Source: Catonia carolina (taxonomy: Eukaryota > Arthropoda > Insecta > Hemiptera > Achilidae). Taken from it: DNA of 64,000 bases. The position numbers and the translations under genes are program-made. Below, one piece after another: positions 56,474 through 62,930 of the stretch. Position 1 is the first letter of the stretch. Every line of letters starts with the position of its first letter. A model generated the notes under the pieces. The model was not told where the DNA came from and made no database searches. It saw only the letters and a list, made by a program, of their open reading frames with translations. The stretch covers positions 28,404,393 through 28,468,392 of the forward strand of contig JAQMRL010000006.1 of NCBI GenBank assembly GCA_035578175.1, written 5' to 3'.

Positions 56474-56477
56474 AATC

Positions 56478-56493
56478 AGTCCTTTTCAGGACT
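56478..56493 (+). promoter_or_regulatory. Histone-like 3' stem-loop
   Basis: AGTCCT-TTTC-AGGACT, four bases after the TAA at 56471-56473. Leader TAAAATC is the same as for the RING gene. Confidence 0.78.
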
Positions 56494-56773
56494 CTCAACC
56501 CACCGACACAAACAACACCAACCTCACTACAGACGCACACAAACACCGTAAACCTACCCGTTCTATCAGAAAAATCTATTTGCATCCGTACACATGTGTA
56601 TGTGTGTGTGTGTGCGTATGTACATAATTTTTCTCGGGGGCGGACAGTCCGAAGTCTGTAAAAGCGGTGACGGCAGTGTTTGCGTGCGTACACTCCTTCC
56701 TCTCACCTTTTCCAAGTCTGAAGGGACGATTCCTTCAGTAAGTTCGTTCTCAAAATAAAAGAAAAAATAAGGT
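56494..56773 (+). repeat. Intergenic module copy 4
   Basis: Landmarks CACAAACACCGTAAACCTAC, GTTCTATCAGAAAAATCTAT, CATCCGTACACATGTGTATG, ATAATTTTTCTCGGGGGCGG, CCGAAGTCTGTAAAAGCGGT. A 70-bp segment (about 56695-56755) is unique to this copy. Confidence 0.85.
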
Positions 56774-56789
56774 AGTCCTGAAAAGGACT
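56774..56789 (-). promoter_or_regulatory. Histone-like 3' stem-loop
   Basis: Minus-strand AGTCCT-TTTC-AGGACT followed by ACCTTATTTT, with the palindrome CGATCCCCATCG at 56800-56811 between it and the stop of the gene at 56837-57274. Confidence 0.75.
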
Positions 56790-56836
56790 TTTTTAATGTC
56801 GATCCCCATCGGGAGCGTGGGAAAGTGTGGAATGAA

Positions 56837-57274
56837 CTATTTTGTTTTGTTAAATTTATTCACTATTTTTTTCCACAGATGTGAAACATCAGATGTTCCT
56901 AGTTTTGTACTTTTACAGACCCTTTCCTTTTGCGAAACTGCATACAAAATGGCCTCATTTTCACCTGTGAAAACCCTAACCATACAATGTTCCCATCTGG
57001 CGGTCAGGGCACAAATCACTGTGTTCACAATACGTCGAACATCGAGACGCTGTAAATTAATCAGCGCTGTGCAGGAGTCTTTCCTGACCATACACCTAAA
57101 GCTGTAGGCACAGTGCAGTTGTAAATTATTTGCACCAAACATAGGATGTTGTGCCAAATTGAGCAATGTATTCAGGTCGTAAGATGACGGACCGTGCTCT
57201 AACAGTGTATTAATTATCACACACCACGACATATGTTCTAGGGTGTGACACTCGTTGTTGTTGTTGTATTCCAT
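56837..57274 (-). CDS. Unknown protein, paralogue of the 58169-58510 product
   Basis: 145 residues. The first 60 align with the product of 58169-58510: CHTLEHMSWCVIINTLLEHG against CNTLRKESWRVSLNTLLANG, then a shared GPS, LN, MFG..N and aromatic-Cys pattern. The rest is also parallel (a basic helix near RRIVNTVI against RHILKDMI). I recognise no known family. Start ATG 57274 matches the paralogue's aligned Met. No TATA box was seen; the upstream DNA is GC-rich. Confidence 0.7.
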   Translation of the reverse strand: MEYNNNNECHTLEHMSWCVIINTLLEHGPSSYDLNTLLNLAQHPMFGANNLQLHCAYSFRCMVRKDSCTALINLQRLDVRRIVNTVICALTARWEHCMVRVFTGENEAILYAVSQKERVCKSTKLGTSDVSHLWKKIVNKFNKTK

Positions 57275-57535
57275 GATGATGATGAACTACACAGTACTCC
57301 GCCGCCGCGCGGTCCACCTCCAACCCCTCCACCCGGTACACCCACCCACCTCTTTCCAAATGAGAGAGAGAGAGACAGTCTCCTGAGATAAATGTCAGAA
57401 CACATGATTCTTTAACTCTACTCATTAACCATCACCCCACTCTCCTACGTGATTCTTTAACCCCACTCTCCTACGTGATTCTTTAACCCTACTCATTAAC
57501 CACCATCTCACTCCACTCTCACTGTTTGTCCACCC

Positions 57536-57808
57536 ATGATCACTTACGTCTACGACTCTCTCGAGAGAGACTTGTTGTCCAAGATGATAATTCAGCTGCT
57601 AGTATTGCTATGTTTATTCCATGGTTTACCGACAATTGTGCGATTCTTCCTGATGGTGCTGGTGCTAGTACCATTAATAGCGTTGACGTTGGTGCTAGTT
57701 ATTTTGTCAAAGTTGGGTGTAAGGGTACGATTTTCATTGCACCTGCGTACACCAAGTCTTCAGCAACTGGAAATCGAACTGGGAAGTGGTGATCAGGAGA
57801 CTTCATAA
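57536..57808 (+). CDS. Small membrane protein, two hydrophobic segments
   Basis: 90 residues. Two long hydrophobic stretches, about 18-33 and 36-58 (MIIQLLVLLCLFHGL; FFLMVLVLVPLIALTLVLVI), are separated by TIVR, then a basic and finally polar tail ending GDQETS. A shorter frame with ATG at 57526 overlaps in another frame and lacks this character. The end of the gene is duplicated at 55255-55290. Function unknown; membrane insertion is inferred from hydropathy. Confidence 0.6.
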   Translation: MITYVYDSLERDLLSKMIIQLLVLLCLFHGLPTIVRFFLMVLVLVPLIALTLVLVILSKLGVRVRFSLHLRTPSLQQLEIELGSGDQETS

Positions 57809-57816
57809 TTAAAATC

Positions 57817-57830
57817 GGTTCTTATTAGAA

Positions 57831-57832
<2 letters not shown>
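57817..57832 (+). promoter_or_regulatory. Histone-like 3' stem-loop
   Basis: GGTTCT-TATT-AGAACC, 8 bases after the TAA at 57806-57808, followed by a CA run. Same as 55291-55306. Confidence 0.75.
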
Positions 57833-57871
<39 letters not shown>

Positions 57872-58084
57872 AACAAACTACAAACGCACACAAACACTGT
57901 AACCCCACCTGTTCTGTCAGAAAGATCTATTTGCATCCGTACACACATGTGAGCGTATGTACATAATTTTTCTCGGAGGCAGACAGTCCGAAGTCTGTAA
58001 AAGCGGAGACGGCAGTGTTTGCAAGCGTATATACACACACACAAATTTAAACATTCTCCACCTACCTACATTAAAAAATAAGGT
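57833..58084 (+). repeat. Intergenic module copy 5, with CA run
   Basis: CA microsatellite (to about 57870), then ACAAACACTGTAACCCCACC, GTTCTGTCAGAAAGATCTAT, GCATCCGTACACACATGTGA, ATAATTTTTCTCGGAGGCAG, CCGAAGTCTGTAAAAGCGGA. Nearest relative is copy 3; the two share the flanking gene end and stem-loops. Confidence 0.85.
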
Positions 58085-58100
58085 AGCCCTGAAAAGGGCT
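58085..58100 (-). promoter_or_regulatory. Histone-like 3' stem-loop
   Basis: Minus-strand AGCCCT-TTTC-AGGGCT followed by ACCTTATTTT; palindrome CGATCCCCATCG at 58112-58123 sits between it and the stop at 58169. Confidence 0.75.
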
Positions 58101-58168
58101 GTTTAAAGAGTCGATCCCCATCGGGAGAGTGAGGGAAGGGGACTATCTTTAATTTTCCCGTAGCTGTT

Positions 58169-58510
58169 CTATGTATGCATAGATTCCGCACGGGCTTTCC
58201 GTACCTGGTCCTCGTATGCATAGAGTTCGTCTGGAGTTAGGAACACCTTGCTTAATGTGATGTCCGTTCCATCGTTGTAGCAGTCAATCATATCTTTTAA
58301 AATATGACGGACGGTGACGTATCCGCTGCCAGTCCATTCCTCGTACACCTTGCAATACCAGAACCGTACGTTCTCCGTTCCAAACATCATCGACCACCGA
58401 AATATATGGTGCAACAAATTTAGATCGGAAGGACCGTTTGCCAGTAGCGTGTTAAGTGACACGCGCCACGACTCTTTCCGCAGGGTGTTGCACTGGTGTA
58501 CACGTTGCAT
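58169..58510 (-). CDS. Unknown protein, paralogue of the 56837-57274 product
   Basis: 113 residues from ATG 58510. The frame extends to 58612, but a TATATAA box at 58561-58567 puts the transcript start near 58530, downstream of that earlier codon, and the paralogue also starts at the aligned Met. Conserved: CNTLRKESW, NTLLANGPS, LN, MMFG.EN. The acidic and aromatic C-terminal region differs. No family recognised. Confidence 0.7.
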   Translation of the reverse strand: MQRVHQCNTLRKESWRVSLNTLLANGPSDLNLLHHIFRWSMMFGTENVRFWYCKVYEEWTGSGYVTVRHILKDMIDCYNDGTDITLSKVFLTPDELYAYEDQVRKARAESMHT

Positions 58511-58560
58511 GCTGCTGGGTGTGAGTGAGTGAACCGTGATCGCGTACACTGCAGCCTCTC

Positions 58561-58567
58561 TTATATA
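58561..58567 (-). promoter_or_regulatory. TATA box
   Basis: TATATAA on the minus strand, about 50 bases before ATG 58510, matching the spacing at the RING and 54548 genes. Confidence 0.6.
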
Positions 58568-58621
58568 GGAAATCCCCACCACCACCCCGCTATCCCAGCG
58601 TCCGTCACTCACAACGCGCGC

Positions 58622-58712
58622 GGGTCCCGAGGTCAGAGTCCCGAGGCCAGAGTCCCGAGGCCAGAGTCCCGAGGCCAGAGTCCCGAGTCCCGAGTCCCGA
58701 GGCTAGAGTGAA
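58622..58712 (+). repeat. GC-rich tandem repeat, ~14-bp unit
   Basis: Units of GAGTCCCGAGGCCA repeat about four times, followed by 7-base GAGTCCC units. It lies between two minus-strand genes. The small frame crossing it is an artefact. Confidence 0.9.
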
Positions 58713-58748
58713 ATTCTTTTTTGTTGTGCCCCCGTTCCACATCGCCCG

Positions 58749-59057
58749 TTAGGCCGGGGGCCCGATGCGTTTCCCAGCAGTGTGTTTCGTTTGAACGGTG
58801 TACGCACTGTCCAGCAATCCGATCAACGCTACAACATCCAGATTCATCGGTTTGTTGAAGGCGAGATAGTCCTCGATCGAACGTATGGAAACGGACTGTA
58901 GAAAAAGTCTTTTTATCATCAACGCTCCGTCTACGATGTCGACCTTACCGAACATGATTATATCATTTTTAATCTGCTGATCGATCGCCTCGTTCCATTC
59001 TAACAACTGACGGATATCGTGCTCCGAAACGATCTCACGACACGCGTATGGATCCAT
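58749..59057 (-). CDS. Unknown protein, 102 residues
   Basis: Starts MDPYACREIVSEHDIRQLLE. It is predicted mostly helical with acidic N-terminal and basic C-terminal parts (QTKHTAGKRIGPPA). No motif recognised. Followed on the same strand by the GC-rich repeat. A short sequence after its stop (GCCCGTTAGGCCGG) resembles that near 59680 (GCCCAAGAGGCCGG), hinting at local duplication. Confidence 0.6.
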   Translation of the reverse strand: MDPYACREIVSEHDIRQLLEWNEAIDQQIKNDIIMFGKVDIVDGALMIKRLFLQSVSIRSIEDYLAFNKPMNLDVVALIGLLDSAYTVQTKHTAGKRIGPPA

Positions 59058-59187
59058 ACAATGTTATACTGCCGAGCCGCCGGTCTCGTTTTTATTTCAA
59101 CGTGCTATCCCTTAATCGAGTAGGCCTTGTGTACGCGTTCACACCGCGCGCGCACACACACACACACACTTAGATATACATTCAGCT

Positions 59188-59625
59188 CTATTCGTTTTCC
59201 CTTTTATACAAGAGTATGTAGAAACGGATACAAAAGTGTCCTTGAATATAATCGTCTGGGTTTGTCGACGCAGTGCAATCGTTCACCCGTAGTAGTGGAC
59301 TGCGATGTCTCCCTTCCACCACCACCTTCTTTTTCGCAGAATAAACGGTCACAGTGATATTGGTGTTGCTTGAATCGTCGTATTTTATATCCTGTGTGCC
59401 AATGACACCTTTTCCGACTCGAATCTCATTTTTATTACCACATTCGAAATTCACCCAATACATGTTGTTGACGTTGTTAAACGTGACGCATACTTTGACC
59501 GGGTCACCATTCACCACACGGTTGTCGACATCCACAATCAACACGTTAAAGAAATCAACCTTAAAATGTTGAGGTGTTAAGATCTCGTCTCCTATCTTCA
59601 TCCACAAATCGTCTACGATGTTCAT
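59188..59625 (-). CDS. Unknown beta-rich protein, 145 residues
   Basis: The frame is open to 59673, but that codon is GTG; the first ATG is 59625 (MNIVDDLWMKIGDE). Alternating hydrophobic patterns (VDFFNVLIVDVDNRVV, NITVTVYSAKKKVVV) suggest a beta-sandwich. No known family recognised. Given its place next to the virion block it may be a minor structural protein; this is inference only. Confidence 0.55.
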   Translation of the reverse strand: MNIVDDLWMKIGDEILTPQHFKVDFFNVLIVDVDNRVVNGDPVKVCVTFNNVNNMYWVNFECGNKNEIRVGKGVIGTQDIKYDDSSNTNITVTVYSAKKKVVVEGRHRSPLLRVNDCTASTNPDDYIQGHFCIRFYILLYKRENE

Positions 59626-59780
59626 GATGAGGCAGTCACTCACCGACTGACCGACAAACTTCCTGTTCCACACCGCCCAAGAGGCCGGAAGTAAGGCGCG
59701 TTTTTTTAACGTGCTCTCCCCAATAGGCCTAATGCACTTTTAATTTTTTTGTATTTTTTATTTTTTTTATTTTTTTTTTT

Positions 59781-60464
59781 CTAACTTCGTGGAACAATTA
59801 CATCAAATTCAATCGGAATGTTGTTGACGTAATGTTTTACACACGCAATGTGCCAGTCGTAAAAGTCTCCGCACCACACACAAACCACTTTGTTAGTTGA
59901 CATGTCGTAGAAAAAACCGGCTTTGGCCAACTCCTTACACCGGTCTGTCGGAAGATTCGAGGCGTCCAACGATTGTAAACGGTTACTTTCTCGTGTATAG
60001 TCGCGTTGTTGTTTCAACCAATCCATGTAGAAAACGGCCGATTGAAGGGCACAACGTATACCGCCGACGTGCACCGAACACGACAAGCTGTCGTCGTTGA
60101 ATGTAGGTTTTGGTGCCGAGTCCGGGATCTGCTTCACGTTATCGTGAAACTTTCGTAAGAAACGTACCTTTTCCGGACCTTTGGTGTATATCGTATGAAA
60201 GTAGGCGCAAAGTTGTGTCATCACCGGTTCGGAATAGTCGACGTTACCGTGTTCCCATCTGATGTAGTGGTAACGGGTCTCTAACCATTCGACCGTCCGT
60301 TGATGGCATTTGTCCAGCAATGTTTTCGCGTATGGTGGTCGAAAAAACAGATGGGTAAAGTGTTTCTGTTCGTCGACCAGTGCCAACTCTTTGATGATAA
60401 ATTCGTTGTCGTTGTCACGGAACCCGTGAAACTCGATCACACCGGTACCACCACGACCTTCCAT
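59781..60464 (-). CDS. Fusion protein: unknown conserved N-terminal domain plus degenerate BIR
   Basis: 227 residues. The N-terminal part (about 1-145) has blocks IEFHGFRDNDNEFIIKELAL, FFRPPY, TVEWLETRYHYIRWEHGN and IYTKGPEKVRFLRKF, a pattern I associate with uncharacterised proteins in insect and virus-like elements, possibly exonuclease-like; function not established. The C-terminal part (about 160-217) is BIR-like: RLQSL, ELAKAGFFYDMSTNKVVCVW with C195 and C198, then W204 and a shortened region with C208 and H211. The usual final Cys after the His is missing and the spacing is short, so zinc binding may differ. Starts 26 bases after the capsid stop. It joins the BIR-only and RING genes as part of an apoptosis-related set. 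Confidence 0.6.
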   Translation of the reverse strand: MEGRGGTGVIEFHGFRDNDNEFIIKELALVDEQKHFTHLFFRPPYAKTLLDKCHQRTVEWLETRYHYIRWEHGNVDYSEPVMTQLCAYFHTIYTKGPEKVRFLRKFHDNVKQIPDSAPKPTFNDDSLSCSVHVGGIRCALQSAVFYMDWLKQQRDYTRESNRLQSLDASNLPTDRCKELAKAGFFYDMSTNKVVCVWCGDFYDWHIACVKHYVNNIPIEFDVIVPRS

Positions 60465-60489
60465 GACGCGAGTAGTCGACAGAATGAGT

Positions 60490-61689
60490 TTACATCAAGC
60501 GTGTGACTTGGGTGGTCAGCGGTGTGTATTGCACAACCGTATCGTAAATGATGACGCAATAAGCGGTTGTGTTTGCAGGGATGTTTGTGTTCGTTTCAAA
60601 CTCCAAGCGGATATCGACCGCACCGACCTTGAGTGATTCGTTTTGGCGCGAGCAGTCGATGAACACTAACGGTGTGTTGGTTGAAAATGTTGCCAGTGAC
60701 AGAGATGGTCCTTCCTCGTCACCGTAATATACGTTCATAAAATTGCAGTACCAGTTGTAGAGCACCGCTTTGTTTCCCATAAGGTTCATGTACGGATAAT
60801 ACTGTTCGTTCAGGTGTAACCGTACGTTCTTGAGATCACAAAAGTCAAAGTACGAATTGTTTACGGTCTGGTTGTTTTTACGTGCCGTCTGGAAGGCGAG
60901 CACTACAAACCGTGGTTTTTCCATTTGCGTGGTGGTCTTCACCACCCAGTTGTGATGTGTGGCGGTGGGCAGTACGGGGTATTCGTATATCTGCCAGGTG
61001 CGAAACGGCATCGCAATCGGACGGTCAACGTCCGTCATCTTCAGCAGGTTGCGGCGGTAGGCGTCCTCCACCGACACGTAGGGTACGATCCATTGTAATT
61101 TCGAAAGTTTGAAGGTGACCTTGTTGGTTACCGGTGCGGTAATCACTACGTTAGCGTCGTTTGATCCGCGCAGCAGCGTGAGTTTTTGATCGACATTCAA
61201 TATGATTTTCCCATAGTCCTCTGCCCAGCCCATCAGCATTCGTAGCGGTGTGCAGAAAGAGAATTTGTTGTCCGTCACGGTGAACGGTTCAGTCCCGACT
61301 TTCCACCCGGCGTTCTCCAATGTGTTTTTTTGACTCAGACGCGCCGACAGTATGTTCTTCACGGTAGTCGTTACACCAACATTTTTTGTCCGGTCTACCA
61401 CCATGCCGCCAATCTCGTATCGTATCTCGTCAAAGAGGTAAGCGACCGGGTTGTTGACCAGTTGGATGACCGCCTCGGCCTCGGCAGCGGTCACCGCACT
61501 CACTTCACCTTCCACGTAGATATAACTTTTGGACGGTAGTGTGTACACGTCTTGCTGGTGTATAGGGATCGTAATCTCATCGTTGTTATTTAAAGTCTGC
61601 GAGGCGTACGGTAGATGTACGTGCTCTTCAAACTTTTGCACCGTGTCGTCTATTTCGTACTTGTCGCTTACTCCAAGAATCGATGACAT
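60490..61689 (-). CDS. Major capsid protein candidate (double jelly roll/hexon-like)
   Basis: 399 residues from ATG 61689; the frame extends to a TTG at 61713, which I reject. Beta-rich throughout, with DEITIPIHQQDVYTLPSKSY and IYVEGEVSAV near the N-terminus, NPVAYLFDEIRYEIGGMVVD, PFRTWQIYEYPVLP, and a C-terminal NTTAYCVIIYDTVVQY strand. Length and position (after a penton-like gene, beside an adenain gene) match the major capsid genes of Maverick/adintovirus elements. Structure prediction would settle it. Starts after the stop-start junction TAATATG following the 44-residue ORF. Confidence 0.72.
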   Translation of the reverse strand: MSSILGVSDKYEIDDTVQKFEEHVHLPYASQTLNNNDEITIPIHQQDVYTLPSKSYIYVEGEVSAVTAAEAEAVIQLVNNPVAYLFDEIRYEIGGMVVDRTKNVGVTTTVKNILSARLSQKNTLENAGWKVGTEPFTVTDNKFSFCTPLRMLMGWAEDYGKIILNVDQKLTLLRGSNDANVVITAPVTNKVTFKLSKLQWIVPYVSVEDAYRRNLLKMTDVDRPIAMPFRTWQIYEYPVLPTATHHNWVVKTTTQMEKPRFVVLAFQTARKNNQTVNNSYFDFCDLKNVRLHLNEQYYPYMNLMGNKAVLYNWYCNFMNVYYGDEEGPSLSLATFSTNTPLVFIDCSRQNESLKVGAVDIRLEFETNTNIPANTTAYCVIIYDTVVQYTPLTTQVTRLM

Positions 61690-61690
61690 A

Positions 61691-61825
61691 TTACTGCTGC
61701 ACTGTGAATCCAATTCGTCGAAGAAACGTCTTGTTCTCAGGTGTCAACTCGGTCGTTGTCTTATGACGACTGACAGATTTTACCGGTACGCTGACCTCCT
61801 TGCTCGACTTAAATACCAAACCCAT
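61691..61825 (-). CDS. Conserved-looking 44-residue ORF between penton and capsid genes
   Basis: ATG 61825 lies one base after the penton-like stop (TAAAATG), and its TAA is one base before the capsid ATG (TAATATG). The product starts MGLVFKSSKEVSVPV and ends TPENKTFLRRIGFTVQQ: basic, with a hydrophobic start. The perfect fit between two genes, with no spare bases, argues it is real. Function unknown; small virion or scaffold peptide is a guess. Confidence 0.6.
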   Translation of the reverse strand: MGLVFKSSKEVSVPVKSVSRHKTTTELTPENKTFLRRIGFTVQQ

Positions 61826-61826
61826 T

Positions 61827-62519
61827 TTATATTCCCTCTCCTCCTCTTCTTCGCCGCAAATGAAGACGTAGGGTGATAGTTTCCCCGCGAAAATTTATCA
61901 GACGTCCGTCCTGATCCAACAGTCGTACCGTAATGTGGTGGATGCGATTCGTATTCACCGGTACGTATATCACGGTGGACGGTGACTCGATGATTTTGAA
62001 ACCGGGCGCAACGGACGGAAAGAACTCGTGAACCGTGTGTCCTTCCACTCCGTTACTGTACGACCCACGTGCGATATTACACTCTACACGTATCGTGTTC
62101 ACCTTTATTATGGAAACGGGATGTTGAGACGTGTGCTTTTTGTTGGCTTCCAGCACAACATCGTCATAGCCCAGCAGCGATCCGATAGAGTGTGGAACGC
62201 TAAAGTCGATCTTCTGATTCGTTTCGATTTCACATTTCAAAGTGTTGTTGTTTGCAATCAATTTTATCTTTTCTCCTTTCGCTAAACGTTCGGTAATATA
62301 ATTGCTGATGTCGTTGATCTCGTACGAACCCTCGGGCAATAGCACACGTTTGTCGGCGTTGCCGTACGCAAAACAGTTGTTCACACCGTATTCCACGTTT
62401 GGTATCGAATTGTAAGTGGACAAGTTGATCAGTCCGATTTCCCAGTCACCGACCAACTCCAACGGTGGGAAGAGATCGCATGTCAAGACGCTTTGGTTAT
62501 GACTCAGGCAAAACAACAT
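61827..62519 (-). CDS. Penton-like minor capsid protein candidate
   Basis: 230 residues from ATG 62519. Beta-rich with the segments VGDWEIGLINLSTYNSIPNV, GSYEINDISNYITERLAKG, KIDFSVPHSIGSLLGYDDVV and HHITVRLLDQDGRLINFRGE near the C-terminus. The DGRLI-FRGE ending and size are what I expect of the single-jelly-roll vertex proteins of Maverick/adintovirus elements. The final RRRRGGEG tail is basic. Identification rests on pattern and synteny (between protease and major capsid). Confidence 0.68.
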   Translation of the reverse strand: MLFCLSHNQSVLTCDLFPPLELVGDWEIGLINLSTYNSIPNVEYGVNNCFAYGNADKRVLLPEGSYEINDISNYITERLAKGEKIKLIANNNTLKCEIETNQKIDFSVPHSIGSLLGYDDVVLEANKKHTSQHPVSIIKVNTIRVECNIARGSYSNGVEGHTVHEFFPSVAPGFKIIESPSTVIYVPVNTNRIHHITVRLLDQDGRLINFRGETITLRLHLRRRRGGEGI

Positions 62520-62552
62520 TGTCGTCGTTATCCGTCTGGATCCGGTTCGATA

Positions 62553-62930
62553 CTAACGCACCGCGCTCGCCAAAAATAAGAGGCACAGGTGTCCGCATAT
62601 TACAGTGTTTGACGATTGGTGGTTTGAGTAATTGTAAAAAACGCTGGCCTGCTGGCCAAAGTATCGGATCAATTCGACGGGTGGTGGTAAGTTACCAAAG
62701 CTGTCAAAGTAATTGATCACCGTACCTTGTTTCCGGTAGCACACCCAATGCGTACCCGGTCCGTGAACACTGTCCAGATTGACGACGGCCATTTCATTGC
62801 GAAGCGGACGCGTGGGCAGTCGGTCTCTCATGTACACTCCGCGCAGCGGAATGTTTAGTGCTCGTGCATAATTAACCAAGTCGATATTTGTTAGCGGCGA
62901 CGGCGATGTTTTTTTTTCTCCCACCTCCAC
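62553..62930 (-). CDS. Adenain-type cysteine protease (virion maturation), no ATG at expected start
   Basis: Open frame of 125 codons. Catalytic residues in open-frame numbering: His61 in GTHWVCY, Asp76 in NYFDSFG, Gln105 and Cys112 in HQSSNTVICGHLC; the Gln-Cys spacing of seven equals that of adenovirus protease. The conserved N-terminal block TNIDLVNYARALNIPLRGV has no ATG: the open frame begins with GTG, and the first ATG is at 62831, giving a shorter product that keeps the triad. The frame overlaps the end of the upstream PLA2 gene by 59 bases in the +1 frame, and a run of nine A lies in the overlap. Such proteases cleave capsid precursors in adenoviruses, adintoviruses and Mavericks. Confidence 0.85.
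   Translation of the reverse strand: MEVGEKKTSPSPLTNIDLVNYARALNIPLRGVYMRDRLPTRPLRNEMAVVNLDSVHGPGTHWVCYRKQGTVINYFDSFGNLPPPVELIRYFGQQASVFYNYSNHQSSNTVICGHLCLLFLASAVR

Noticed and set aside
58622..58712. Short regular repeats resembling a CRISPR array
   Set aside because: Units are contiguous 14-mers without spacers in a eukaryotic setting: an ordinary minisatellite.
62894..62920. Canonical -1 frameshift heptamer A AAA AAC at the PLA2/protease overlap
   Set aside because: The protease lies in the +1 frame; the -1 frame closes after a few codons, so this heptamer cannot explain protease expression.
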